Assembly (NCBI GenBank): GCA_033283335.1
Contig: JAWMQP010000003.1
Location: 434,001 to 498,000, forward strand
Direction of reading: 5' to 3'
Origin: Pseudomaricurvus sp033283335
Lineage (GTDB): Bacteria; Pseudomonadota; Gammaproteobacteria; Pseudomonadales; Cellvibrionaceae
Length of the DNA stretch: 64,000 nucleotides
In this document: positions 8,612 through 17,051 of the stretch, piece by piece
How positions within the stretch are numbered: position 1 is the first letter of the stretch
Layout: each line of letters begins with the position of its first letter
The notes under the pieces: generated by a model
What the model was told of the DNA's origin: nothing
The model's database searches: none
The model's input: only the letters and a program-made list of their open reading frames with translations
Made by a program: the position numbers and the translations under genes

Positions 8612-8951
8612 CTCTCTTATTCTCCAGTCCTTGTTGCCGTACAGGGTCGGCAGAGGCATGTTAAGTGTTTGAATTATCGGATTGTCTTATCTATTTGTTT
8701 ATTTTGTTTATGGTTATATAGCGGTTCGTAGCTTTGCTTTACGGGCATTTTACACAGAATTGAGAATTTAATTCCACTCTGCGGAATTAGTTGTTAGTAT
8801 TTACCCTGATTTTTGGTTGGAAAGCAACCGTATTTGTCCTGTGAGGTAAATGCAAGCCGTCATTGGATCTGTCTCGGTTTATTACCAACAATTCAGTGTG
8901 GCACCTAAATTCCAATAATGAGAAACCCCGAAAACGCAGAGAGGAGGGTTC
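8612..8951. promoter_or_regulatory. Divergent control region with operator-like inverted repeat at 8769-8789
   Basis: This 340-bp region separates the acyl-CoA synthetase (minus) from the acyl-CoA dehydrogenase operon (plus). It is AT-rich around 8670-8800. At 8769-8789 there is a 7-bp inverted repeat TAATTCC / GGAATTA spaced by seven bases, the layout of a TetR-type operator. No regulator gene is adjacent, and no clean -10/-35 pair could be fixed. Confidence 0.45.
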
Positions 8952-10103
8952 ATGATTCGAGATTCAGAGACGCTCAACCAGCTGCTCGACACCCTGTCGC
9001 GCTACGTCAGAGAACGCCTTGTTCCGCTGGAGGCCCAGGTCGCTGAAGAGGACTCCATTCCCGATGAGGTGGTCGAGGAAATGCGGCAAATGGGGCTGTT
9101 TGGGCTGACCATTCCCGAAGCCTACGGTGGCTTGGGCCTGACCATGGAAGAGGAGGTGCTGGTGGCCATGGAGCTGGGCAAGACCTCGCCGGCATTCCGC
9201 TCCCTGATCGGCACCAATAACGGCATTGGTTCGGCCGGGATTGTGTTCGATGGTACCGAAGCCCAAAAACAGAAATACCTGCCCAGATACGCCTCCGGGG
9301 AGCTGATCGGTTCCTTTTGTCTCACCGAACCCGATGTAGGCTCCGATTCTGCCAGCGTCAAAACCACCGCCGTCCGCGATGGCGATGTCTATATTCTCAA
9401 CGGCACCAAACGATTTATTACCAACGCCCCCCGGGCAGGAACATTTACCGTGATGGCTCGCACCGACAGCAGCGTGAAAGGCGCGAAGGGTGTGTCGGCC
9501 TTTATCGTCGATGCTGACAGCGACGGCATCAGCCTGGGCGCCAAGGATAAAAAGATGGGGCAGGCGGGGTCTTACACCTGCGATGTGATCTTCGACAATG
9601 TCCGTGTGCCGGTGGATAACCTCATTGGAGGTGAAGAGGGTAAGGGTTTCTACACCGCCATGAAAGTTCTGGATCGCGGGCGGCTGCATATTTCGGCAGT
9701 CAGTGTCGGAGTGGCGGAGCGCTTGATTGACGATGCCCTGCGCTTTGCCGTAGAGCGCGTTCAGTTTGGCAAGCCGATAGCCGAGCACCAACTGATCCAG
9801 GCTATGCTGGCAGATTCCAAGGCGGAAGCCTTTGCCGGCAAATCCATGGTCATGGAAGCGGCGCGTCAGCGCGATCGGGGAGAATCCGTCAGCACAGAAT
9901 GCGCCTGCTGCAAGTTATTCTGTACGGAAATGGTCGGGCGTGTGGCTGATCGTGCTGTGCAGATTCATGGCGGTTCCGGTTATATCTCGGAATACGCGGT
10001 GGAACGATTTTACCGGGATGTCCGCTTGTTCCGCCTGTACGAAGGCACCACGCAAATCCAGCAAATCGTCATTGCCCGCAATATGGTCAGGGATTTGAAC
10101 TGA
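8952..10103 (+). CDS. Acyl-CoA dehydrogenase (first of three)
   Basis: A 383-residue FAD-dependent acyl-CoA dehydrogenase that introduces the 2,3-trans double bond in acyl-CoA and passes electrons to ETF. The signatures CLTEPDVGSDSASVKTTA (FAD/substrate contact), RFITNAP and QIHGGSGYISEYAVERFYRD are present. The catalytic base is expected at Glu364 in RLYEGTTQIQQ, the position used by medium- and short-chain enzymes, so this looks a complete homo-oligomeric enzyme. The ATG has GAGGAGGG just upstream. It begins a plus-strand operon of three dehydrogenase genes, with 50 bp to the next. Confidence 0.9.
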   Translation: MIRDSETLNQLLDTLSRYVRERLVPLEAQVAEEDSIPDEVVEEMRQMGLFGLTIPEAYGGLGLTMEEEVLVAMELGKTSPAFRSLIGTNNGIGSAGIVFDGTEAQKQKYLPRYASGELIGSFCLTEPDVGSDSASVKTTAVRDGDVYILNGTKRFITNAPRAGTFTVMARTDSSVKGAKGVSAFIVDADSDGISLGAKDKKMGQAGSYTCDVIFDNVRVPVDNLIGGEEGKGFYTAMKVLDRGRLHISAVSVGVAERLIDDALRFAVERVQFGKPIAEHQLIQAMLADSKAEAFAGKSMVMEAARQRDRGESVSTECACCKLFCTEMVGRVADRAVQIHGGSGYISEYAVERFYRDVRLFRLYEGTTQIQQIVIARNMVRDLN

Positions 10104-10153
10104 ATTCAACAAGATTAACAATAGTCAATTACCCATGAGAAGGAGAGAGAAAA

Positions 10154-11353
10154 ATGAACGTTGATTTCTCTGCAGAAGAGCTGGCTTTCCAGGAGGAAGT
10201 GCGCCAGTTTCTGAAAGAAAAATTGCCCGCTGATATTGCGGAAAAATCAAAGAACGACCTGCATTTTGAGAAGGATGATTTCGTTCGCTGGCAAAAAATT
10301 CTGGCCGAAAAAGGCTGGGCTGCGGTGAACTGGCCCGTGGAGTACGGCGGTACCGGCTGGAACCCGACGCAAAAATACATTTGGAGTAATGAATGTGCCA
10401 AAGCGGGTGCCCCAGGTGTAATCCCGTTTGGTATGAGCATGGTGGCTCCGGTGATTTACGGTTTTGGCAGTGAAGAACAGAAGCAGCGCTTCCTGCCGGA
10501 TATTCTCAACAGCAATGTCTGGTGGTGTCAGGGCTACTCCGAGCCCAACGCCGGCTCCGATTTGGCTTCGTTGAAAACCACCGCCGTGCGCGACGGTGAC
10601 GAGTATGTAGTGAATGGCACCAAAACCTGGACCACCCTGGGCCAGTACGCCGACTGGATTTTCTGTCTGGTGCGCACCGGTGGCGCCGACGCCAAAAACC
10701 AGGAAGCCATCAGCTTTCTGTTGATCGATATGAAAACCCCGGGCATCACCGTCTCTCCAATTTATATGCTGGATGAAGGCCACGAAGTCAACGAGGTTCA
10801 CTTTGACAATGTTCGTGTGCCGGTCGAGAACCGGATTGGTGATGAGGGCAAGGGCTGGACTTACGCCAAAGTGCTGTTGACCCATGAGCGTACCGGTATT
10901 GCCCGGGTTGCACACAGTAAAGTGGCATTGGCCGAAGTTAAGAAAATTGCCAGCGAAATCCATGATTTTGGCGCGCCGTTGATGGACAACCCCGCGTTTG
11001 CACACAAGGTAGCTGAGTTGGAAATTGAGCTGCTGGCGTTGGAGTACACCGAACTGCGCACGTTGGCGTCGGTCAGCACCGGTAAAGCCCCCGGGCCGGA
11101 ATCTTCCATCCTGAAAATCAAGGGCACGGAAGTGGCTCAGGCCATTGATGAACTGAAAATGGAGTTGGCTGGCTACTACGCCATTCCGTTTGTGGATGAG
11201 CAGTTCAATATTGATTTCGATGGTGAACGTGTTGGCCCTGGTGCTGCGGCCAACACTGCCCCCATGTACTTCAACCACCGCAAGACATCCATCTACGGTG
11301 GCAGTAACGAAATTCAGAAGAATATTATCTGCAAGGCCGTACTCGGTCTGTAA
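10154..11353 (+). CDS. Acyl-CoA dehydrogenase, large-subunit type (PimC-like)
   Basis: A 399-residue acyl-CoA dehydrogenase family member. The FAD region GYSEPNAGSDLASLKTTA and the C-terminal KTSIYGGSNEIQKNI are visible. At the usual catalytic Glu position the sequence is YGGSNEI, so the Glu is replaced by Gly. A Glu at residue 245 (LLTHERTGIAR) is well placed to be the base, as in isovaleryl-CoA-type enzymes. The architecture matches PimC and the mycobacterial FadE heteromeric enzymes, which work as alpha2-beta2 complexes. The gene is followed after 15 bp by a small-subunit-like dehydrogenase, which supports a complex. An ideal ribosome-binding site (AGAAGGAGAGAG) precedes the ATG. Substrate unknown; dicarboxylyl-CoA is suggested only by resemblance. 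Confidence 0.87.
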   Translation: MNVDFSAEELAFQEEVRQFLKEKLPADIAEKSKNDLHFEKDDFVRWQKILAEKGWAAVNWPVEYGGTGWNPTQKYIWSNECAKAGAPGVIPFGMSMVAPVIYGFGSEEQKQRFLPDILNSNVWWCQGYSEPNAGSDLASLKTTAVRDGDEYVVNGTKTWTTLGQYADWIFCLVRTGGADAKNQEAISFLLIDMKTPGITVSPIYMLDEGHEVNEVHFDNVRVPVENRIGDEGKGWTYAKVLLTHERTGIARVAHSKVALAEVKKIASEIHDFGAPLMDNPAFAHKVAELEIELLALEYTELRTLASVSTGKAPGPESSILKIKGTEVAQAIDELKMELAGYYAIPFVDEQFNIDFDGERVGPGAAANTAPMYFNHRKTSIYGGSNEIQKNIICKAVLGL

Positions 11354-11368
11354 GAGGAGGGGAGACGA

Positions 11369-12496
11369 ATGGACTTTTCATTCAGCGAAGAACAACAGAT
11401 GCTGCAGGACAGCATCGCCAAATTTGTGCAGAACGATTACGACTTTGACAGCCGCATGAAGCTGGTCAAGAGCGACACCGGTTTCAGTCAGGATCACTGG
11501 AAGCTGTTTGCAGAACTGGGTTGGTTGATGGTGCCCTTCAGTGAGGCCGATGGCGGTCTGGGTGGCAGTGCCGCAGACCTGATGGTGGTAATGGAAGAGT
11601 TTGGCAAGGGCATTGTGATTGAACCCTTCCTGGCGACCACCGTACTTGGTGGTGGTCTGGTGGCCGCAGCCGGAAATGAAAGCCAGAAAAGTGAGCTGTT
11701 GGGTGGCATTATGGAAGGTCATTTGCAAATGGCCTTTGCTTATGCCGAGCCCAAGAGCCGTTACAACCTGGCCGATGTGGCGACCACGGCGGAAAAAACC
11801 GCTGACGGCTATGTTCTCAATGGCCACAAAGCCGTAGTCTTGAACGCCCCAGCGGCGAATATGATTGTGGTGGCGGCGCGCACGTCGGGTCAGCAGACCG
11901 ACGCCGAAGGCATCTCCCTGTTCCTGGTGGATGCTAACCGTGAAGGGGTTGCCATTCAGGGATACCGAACCCAGGACGGCGGTCGCGCGGGTGAGGTGCG
12001 TCTGACCAATGTTCAGGTGGGTAGTGATAAGTTATTGGGTGCAGAAGGCAAGGCGCTGCCGCTGATCAATCAGGTGCTGAACCGTGCAATCTTATCGGTC
12101 TGTGCCGAAGCTGTAGGGGCGATGGGAGTGTCCATCATGAAAACTGTGGAGTACACCAAGACCCGTGTTCAGTTCGGCGTACCCATTGCCAAGTTCCAGG
12201 CCTTGCAGCACCGCATGGCGGACATGTTCATTGAGCATCAGCAGGCCAAATCCATCGTACTGATGGCGGCCATGAAGCTGGATCAAGGTGGTGTGGAGGC
12301 GGATAAGGCCGTCGCGGCCATGAAGTCCCGTATCGGCAAGGCTGCCCGCAAAGTGGGTCAGGAATCGATCCAGATTCACGGGGGAATCGGTGTGACCGAG
12401 GAGCTGGATGTTGGTCATTACTTCAAGCGGTTGACCATGATCGAGTTGCTGTTTGGCAATACCGACTATCATACCCAGCGGTTTGCGCAGCTGTAA
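11369..12496 (+). CDS. Acyl-CoA dehydrogenase, small-subunit type (PimD-like), probably non-catalytic partner
   Basis: A 375-residue acyl-CoA dehydrogenase homologue. The core fold is recognisable (AYAEPKSRYNLADV region, TRVQFGVPIAKFQALQHRMADM, QIHGGIGVTEELDVGHYFKRL). Neither usual catalytic Glu is seen: the C-terminal motif reads LLFGNTDYH where active enzymes have a YEG-type motif, and the helix-G site reads LNRAIL. This is expected of the structural partner in heteromeric dehydrogenases of the PimC/PimD and FadE28/FadE29 kind. It starts 15 bp after the large-subunit-like gene with GAGGAGGGGAG upstream. It is followed by a strong intrinsic terminator. Confidence 0.85.
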   Translation: MDFSFSEEQQMLQDSIAKFVQNDYDFDSRMKLVKSDTGFSQDHWKLFAELGWLMVPFSEADGGLGGSAADLMVVMEEFGKGIVIEPFLATTVLGGGLVAAAGNESQKSELLGGIMEGHLQMAFAYAEPKSRYNLADVATTAEKTADGYVLNGHKAVVLNAPAANMIVVAARTSGQQTDAEGISLFLVDANREGVAIQGYRTQDGGRAGEVRLTNVQVGSDKLLGAEGKALPLINQVLNRAILSVCAEAVGAMGVSIMKTVEYTKTRVQFGVPIAKFQALQHRMADMFIEHQQAKSIVLMAAMKLDQGGVEADKAVAAMKSRIGKAARKVGQESIQIHGGIGVTEELDVGHYFKRLTMIELLFGNTDYHTQRFAQL

Positions 12497-12517
12497 TAGC
12501 CAGCTGTATCCTCCGCT

Positions 12518-12543
12518 AAACCCGGTCTTTTGACCGGGTTTTT
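12518..12543 (+). terminator. Intrinsic terminator of the acyl-CoA dehydrogenase operon
   Basis: The stem AAACCCGGTC / GACCGGGTTT closes on a TTTT loop and runs into a T-rich tract (ttttttattttt), 21 bp after the stop of the third dehydrogenase gene. Confidence 0.93.
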
Positions 12544-12650
12544 TATTTTTGGCGTATTCATCACAGGGTTTAACGATCAATAGCAACAGGGCGATAGTCT
12601 TGCTGCAGCAACTGGGGTAGGCTGTCACAAAAAATTTCGGGAGAGACTTT

Positions 12651-13568
12651 GTGATCGAGCTTTATCTTCAAAATGAATACAGCTTTGCTGCCCTGCAATT
12701 GATCCTGGCCATGTTTGGTATGGGCGCCACGTTGCGGGTGCGGGATTTTTCCGATGTGGCCCGCGAGCCCAAATCGGTGTTACTGGGCTGTGCGATACAG
12801 ATGGTGCTGGTGCCGCTGGTGACCTATCTGTTTATCCAGCTGCTGGGTGTCAGTGGCGGCCTGCTGGTGGGCTTGGCCCTGATCGCCGCCATTCCCGGTG
12901 GCTCGGTCTCCAATATTTTTACGTTCCTCGCCCGGGGCAACGTGCCCTTATCCATTTCCATAACGTCTATCACCACGGTGGCCTGTTTGTTGACCACTCC
13001 GCTGTTGCTGGGGCTGATGATCAGCCAGCATATGCCAGATGATTTCCAAATGCCCGCGGCCAGAATTGCCCAGGAAATTGCTCTGTGTTTGCTGTTGCCC
13101 CTGGTGCTGGGTATGGGTGTTCTGCGACTGTGGCCGACTCTGGCTGCAACGCTGTCCAAATGGTGCATTCGCGGATCGCTGTTGGTGATTGTGCTGATTG
13201 TGATTGGTTCTGCCGGAGCCGGTCGACTGGATGTCGGAGCTTTTGGCCTGATGAATCTGGCGATGGTGTGCGGTTTCTTTGTCTTGCTGGCCGTTGTCGG
13301 CGCTCTGGCCCCTCGACTGGCACGTCTCAAGAGGGCAGACAGCACGGCGATTGAGATGGAAGTGATTGTCCGCAACGTCAATCTGGGGGTTCTGATCAAT
13401 GTATCCCTGTTTCCCACGGTGGCCGGGCAAGTGAACGTCATGGGCAACATGGTTTTGTTCAGCTTGTTGATCTATGGTGCGTTGCAGATGCTGGTGGGTG
13501 GCGGACTGGTGGCCTGGCGCCGACGCGCTTGCGCCCCAGCCTCGACCCTTCAACAGCCCGTAAGCTGA
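12651..13568 (+). CDS. Bile acid:sodium symporter family (BASS) transporter
   Basis: A 305-residue inner-membrane protein with about ten hydrophobic segments. The family signature IPGGSVSNIFTFLARGNVPL occurs near residues 82-101, in the conserved core that binds Na+ and substrate in BASS proteins. The start is a GTG at 12651 preceded by GGGAGAG. Despite the family name, bacterial members carry varied organic anions (pantoate, pyruvate, bile acids), so the substrate is open. Its position between a beta-oxidation operon and an MBL hydrolase fits uptake of an organic acid, by inference only. It has no cytoplasmic regulatory extension. Confidence 0.85.
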   Translation: MIELYLQNEYSFAALQLILAMFGMGATLRVRDFSDVAREPKSVLLGCAIQMVLVPLVTYLFIQLLGVSGGLLVGLALIAAIPGGSVSNIFTFLARGNVPLSISITSITTVACLLTTPLLLGLMISQHMPDDFQMPAARIAQEIALCLLLPLVLGMGVLRLWPTLAATLSKWCIRGSLLVIVLIVIGSAGAGRLDVGAFGLMNLAMVCGFFVLLAVVGALAPRLARLKRADSTAIEMEVIVRNVNLGVLINVSLFPTVAGQVNVMGNMVLFSLLIYGALQMLVGGGLVAWRRRACAPASTLQQPVS

Positions 13569-13596
13569 TACGGCTTTGCTGATAACTGCATTGTGT

Positions 13597-13671
13597 ATGT
13601 CTGAACGGCGAATGTCTGAACGGTGAATGTCTGAACGGTGAATGTCTGAAAGGTAAATGACTGAGGGGTGA
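13597..13671 (+). repeat. Five 15-bp tandem repeats forming back-to-back mini-ORFs
   Basis: Units of the form ATGTCTGAACGGTGA at 13597, 13612, 13627, 13642 and 13657. In frame, each is ATG, three sense codons and (in all but the first) a stop: MSER-stop, MSER-stop, MSER-stop and a final MTEG-stop. The last unit supplies the GAGGGG ribosome-binding site of the MBL gene, and its TGA lies six bases before that gene's ATG. Confidence 0.85.
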
Positions 13672-13676
13672 GCAAC

Positions 13677-14633
13677 ATGAATGAATTGGTGCCGGGTGTT
13701 ACGTTGCTGGACAGTGGTATGGTCCGCAAGGAGCTGGCCGCCTGCTATATCCTCGAGCGAAACCAGCGTGTGGCCATTATCGAGACCGGGACTCGTCATT
13801 CGGTGCCGGTCATTCTGGAATATCTGCGTCAGCGGGATATTGGTCAGGATCAGGTCGATTTTGTGATTGCGACCCACGTTCATCTGGACCACGCGGGTGG
13901 CGTGGGTTTGCTGATGCAGACCTTGCCCCAGGCGAAGCTTGTGATCCACCCGCGGGGGGCACGGCATATGGCGGATCCCGGCAAGTTGCAGGCTGGTGCT
14001 ACTGCCGTATATGGCGAAGCCGCCTATCAGGAGATGTACGGTGACCTGATTGCGGTGGCAGAAGCGCAGATGATCATTGCCGAGGATGGTGATCAGCTGG
14101 AGCTCGGTGGCGAGGTGCTGCAATTTCTGGACACCCCCGGTCACGCCAACCATCACTTTTGCGTCTGGGATAACGCCAGTCGAGGTTTCTTTACGGGTGA
14201 CACCTTCGGCATTGCCTACCGGGAGTTGGTTGTAGACGGACAGCCGTTTATTTTTCCCACCACTACCCCGGTACAGTTTGATCCCGAGGCGCTCAAGGCC
14301 TCCATTGCAAAACTGATGACCTACCAGCCTGAGCGTATGTTCCTCACCCATTACGGGATGGTGGAACAGCCGGAGCGACTGGCCCCGCAACTCGTGGAAC
14401 AAATCGATGATTATGTGGCATTGGTCGAGGCTGCCGAGAGTGAAGTGAAATCTGTTGTCGGCAATCAGGTTGGCGCTTTGACGGATGCGATTCATGCTCG
14501 CCTGACCGACTACACCCTGCAACGGGCCGTGGCGCACGGCTGTGACCCGCAGTTGGCAGCTGACACCCTTGCTTTTGACTTGGGGTTAAACACCCAGGGC
14601 CTGGTTGTGTGGTCGCAGCGCCGTCAGGGCTAA
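13677..14633 (+). CDS. MBL-fold metallo-hydrolase
   Basis: A 318-residue metallo-beta-lactamase-fold protein. The metal-binding motif HVHLDH has His67, His69, Asp71 and His72. A further His is in the TPGHANHHFCVW segment near 155, and an Asp in FTGDTFG, giving the usual two-metal site. The C-terminal third is an all-helical extension. It is probably a cytoplasmic hydrolase of a thioester, lactone or similar ester; the substrate is not readable. I start it at the ATG at 13677 (GAGGGG eight bases upstream); an in-frame GTG at 13668 is also possible. Upstream lie five 15-bp mini-ORF repeats, which could affect translation. Confidence 0.87.
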   Translation: MNELVPGVTLLDSGMVRKELAACYILERNQRVAIIETGTRHSVPVILEYLRQRDIGQDQVDFVIATHVHLDHAGGVGLLMQTLPQAKLVIHPRGARHMADPGKLQAGATAVYGEAAYQEMYGDLIAVAEAQMIIAEDGDQLELGGEVLQFLDTPGHANHHFCVWDNASRGFFTGDTFGIAYRELVVDGQPFIFPTTTPVQFDPEALKASIAKLMTYQPERMFLTHYGMVEQPERLAPQLVEQIDDYVALVEAAESEVKSVVGNQVGALTDAIHARLTDYTLQRAVAHGCDPQLAADTLAFDLGLNTQGLVVWSQRRQG

Positions 14634-14643
14634 CGATACTCAC

Positions 14644-14706
14644 TGGCAGGGACTATTTGATTCCTGTCAGGAACTATTTGATTCCTGTCAGGTACTATTT
14701 GATTAA
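14644..14706. repeat. Three 21-bp tandem repeats between convergent genes
   Basis: Units at 14644-14664, 14665-14685 and 14686-14706, each of the form TGTCAGGAACTATTTGATTCC with small changes. They sit between the convergent MBL and GST-like genes; the third unit contains the stop codon of the minus-strand GST-like gene. Confidence 0.85.
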
Positions 14707-15800
14707 GAGTCCAGTTGTAACCGGTTATTCACCCGCTTAACCCGCTGTGTCAGTGGATAGCCAAGCAGCTCCTGGGCTCCGGGTATCGTCTGTAGGAGGG
14801 CATCAACCCGCTCTTGGTCTTCGGTTTGCAAGGCATGATAAGCATCGTAAGGGCGTTGCCACATCCACAGCATATAGGGGAAAGTCAGGCGTTTGCCTGT
14901 GATACCTTCAATCTGGAACGACACCTCTCCAATTACCCGCGGGATTTGACCGTCTTCAGCCGTTGCTGCCCAGGCCATTAATTGATCCTGGGTCGATTGC
15001 AGGACCGGTCCCTGTTCGGACACCATGCGAGCCAATACTGGCAACAGCGTCGTAGGGACCCGATCCTCAGGCAAAAACTCGCCCGCCGAAAAACTGGGGT
15101 CAATCATACGCTCAACCCAGGCCGCCACCTGAGGCGCGCGTGCTTTCATCAATCGACCGGAATAGGGATCGCGATACAAATGGGCGTAGAGTGGGCCAAT
15201 CAACCCAAAGTCGCCGATGCTGGGCCTGGATCCCAACAGAAAATCATGAGCGGCAAAATGATGGTTCAAATCGTCCAGCAATGACAGATAACTGGTTTCA
15301 ATCGCAGACTGATTTGAATCACTGACGCCCAATCTTGGCAGGGCACCGGCAAAGGGCTTGGCGTTTTCCCGGCCTATGGCCAATTGATCCTCAGCGCAGG
15401 CCTGGGGAGCGGAGGTACGACCAAACTCGCGAATGGCAAATTCACGGTTCTCCTCAATGCTCCAGCGGTAGTGCATGGCGGGGATAACCAGCCATTCATC
15501 CGCATAGGTCTCCAGCATTAACGCTGCCAGCCGCTGGCAGGGGCCCTCTGGGTAAATAGCGTTGTCTGGGTAGCGGGTTTCCAGGTAGTCGATGATTTCG
15601 GTGGTGTCCTGCAGGGCGACATCGTCATCGGTAATCAGTATCGGGATATAACTGACGCCGGTGCGAGGCAGAATGATGTCACGGTATACTTCTTTGCAGG
15701 CCACAACTTCTTCAAACGGAATTCGTTTGTAGTTGAGGTAGCTGCGCAACTTGCCCGTGTACAGAGATACTTCAGCGCCGATGAGTTGGTGAGTCGCCAT
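14703..15800 (-). CDS. Glutathione S-transferase family protein with long C-terminal part
   Basis: A 365-residue protein. Residues 8-85 resemble a thioredoxin-fold GST N-terminal domain: LYTGKLRSYLNYKRIPFEEV, then GVSYIPILITDDDVALQDTT, where the Pro is in the cis-Pro position, then EIIDYLETRYP. The middle part has the helical C-terminal GST fold (HDFLLGSRPSIGDFGLIGPL, with the N-capping Asp). At 365 residues it is much longer than usual GSTs (200-230), with about 120 extra C-terminal residues. No catalytic Cys in a CxxC is seen; a Ser or Tyr near residue 13 could serve. Function beyond the fold is unknown. It is convergent with the MBL gene. Confidence 0.75.
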   Translation of the reverse strand: MATHQLIGAEVSLYTGKLRSYLNYKRIPFEEVVACKEVYRDIILPRTGVSYIPILITDDDVALQDTTEIIDYLETRYPDNAIYPEGPCQRLAALMLETYADEWLVIPAMHYRWSIEENREFAIREFGRTSAPQACAEDQLAIGRENAKPFAGALPRLGVSDSNQSAIETSYLSLLDDLNHHFAAHDFLLGSRPSIGDFGLIGPLYAHLYRDPYSGRLMKARAPQVAAWVERMIDPSFSAGEFLPEDRVPTTLLPVLARMVSEQGPVLQSTQDQLMAWAATAEDGQIPRVIGEVSFQIEGITGKRLTFPYMLWMWQRPYDAYHALQTEDQERVDALLQTIPGAQELLGYPLTQRVKRVNNRLQLDS

Positions 15801-15992
15801 GATTGGGTTCCTGATACTTATTATTGTGAACGTCTTGTCTTTGGTGGGAGTTCCATCTGGTTATTCCGAGTGTAAAAGTTGCCGCAGCACTGGGCCATAA
15901 CAAAAGCGACAAACTTGTTATTCGATATGGGCGTTATGGTTAGCACCTGCCCAGTGGCGATGACAAATAAAGACAGTCCTCGGCAAGGCCAG

Positions 15993-16889
15993 TTAAGGTT
16001 CAACAGTGGCAGGGTGGGATTCGCCATTGGCTGGAGCCAGGGGCAGAGTGGCGTCGGTTCGGTTTGGTGGCAGCAATTGCTGGCTTAACTTGTCGTATAA
16101 ATTAAACAGCGGCCCCTGGTCAACCATGACGGTGCCTTCGACGGCTCGATCCAGGTCGGCGATCAAGATAATGACGGCGGAAAATGCCGCACCCAGCATA
16201 ATGTTCACCAGGTGCTGGCGGGTGGAGGCCTGGCCAAACTGGAAACCGACCGCCAGCATTGCCAATACCGCGATGGCGTAAAGCCCCAACCAGATGGTAT
16301 CGGGGATCCGGTATCGCAAGGCGACCACCACTCGCTTGGAGTGCAGGTCTATCATTTCATTGAGGGATTGAATGTAGAGGCTGTCGGCGATTGTCAGTGG
16401 TTGCTCAATGGCGTAGTACTCAATCAATGTCCACAGATCCTGGTGGATTTTTTCCGACTGGTTGATCAATTCTGCCAGCTTGCCCGGTTGCCTGACCGCT
16501 TCGACTCTCAAGCCTACGTATCGGGTCAATTGACGGCGAACTTCGTTGCGGTAGGCCTCAGATAGAAATCCGGCGCGTAAATAGGTGGTCTCAATGGCGT
16601 TGAGGTCTGCCAGCAACAACTCTTTCCGTTCATCAAACCTGTTGGCGGCCATGTTAAACGTGAACGCCAACAGGAAGGCCAAAAGCCCCAGGGTTGCCCC
16701 CACCACCGAGCCCGTTGCATCATTTTCTTTGATGTTCCCGCCCAGGCCTTTTCGCAAGAGGGTGCCCAAAGCAATGCAGCCAAAGGACAGGGCCAGAGTA
16801 CCGAAAAATAACTTCGTCAGAGATTGATGGTCCAGCCAGGCCGCTAGGTCCATTGGGGCTAATCCTTGAAAAATGACTTCGTAGTCCAC
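15993..16889 (-). CDS. DUF4239-like inner-membrane protein
   Basis: A 298-residue membrane protein with two N-terminal hydrophobic segments (about residues 28-46 and 61-82, the second reading ATLGLLAFLLAFTFNMAANR) and two near residues 195-245. The motif RFDERKELLLADLNAIETTY, followed by YLRAG, is characteristic of DUF4239, a bestrophin-like family of unknown function. The region between the membrane pairs is helical. The 192 bp between its stop and the GST-like gene hold nothing I can name. Confidence 0.75.
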   Translation of the reverse strand: MDYEVIFQGLAPMDLAAWLDHQSLTKLFFGTLALSFGCIALGTLLRKGLGGNIKENDATGSVVGATLGLLAFLLAFTFNMAANRFDERKELLLADLNAIETTYLRAGFLSEAYRNEVRRQLTRYVGLRVEAVRQPGKLAELINQSEKIHQDLWTLIEYYAIEQPLTIADSLYIQSLNEMIDLHSKRVVVALRYRIPDTIWLGLYAIAVLAMLAVGFQFGQASTRQHLVNIMLGAAFSAVIILIADLDRAVEGTVMVDQGPLFNLYDKLSQQLLPPNRTDATLPLAPANGESHPATVEP

Positions 16890-17051
16890 AAAGCGCTTGG
16901 GTCATTCATGAGTATATAGCGAATTAACCCTGTCACCACTCAGGTGGGGCTGGCTTGACCATGAATGCTTCTGTATTAAGCTTAACTGAGTGAGAGATCT
17001 GTCAATGCTTCAAGATGTGTGAATGTTTCATTATGTCAAAGGGAGAGTGGC

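Noticed and set aside
12948..14537. Open frame of 529 codons on the minus strand opposite the BASS and MBL genes
   Set aside because: It runs through two genes with clear motifs and through the 15-bp repeat (giving repeated SDIHR-type residues); a shadow frame.
15821..16027. Small minus-strand frame of 68 codons between the GST-like and DUF4239-like genes
   Set aside because: It overlaps the end of the DUF4239-like gene and shows no ribosome-binding site or family features.
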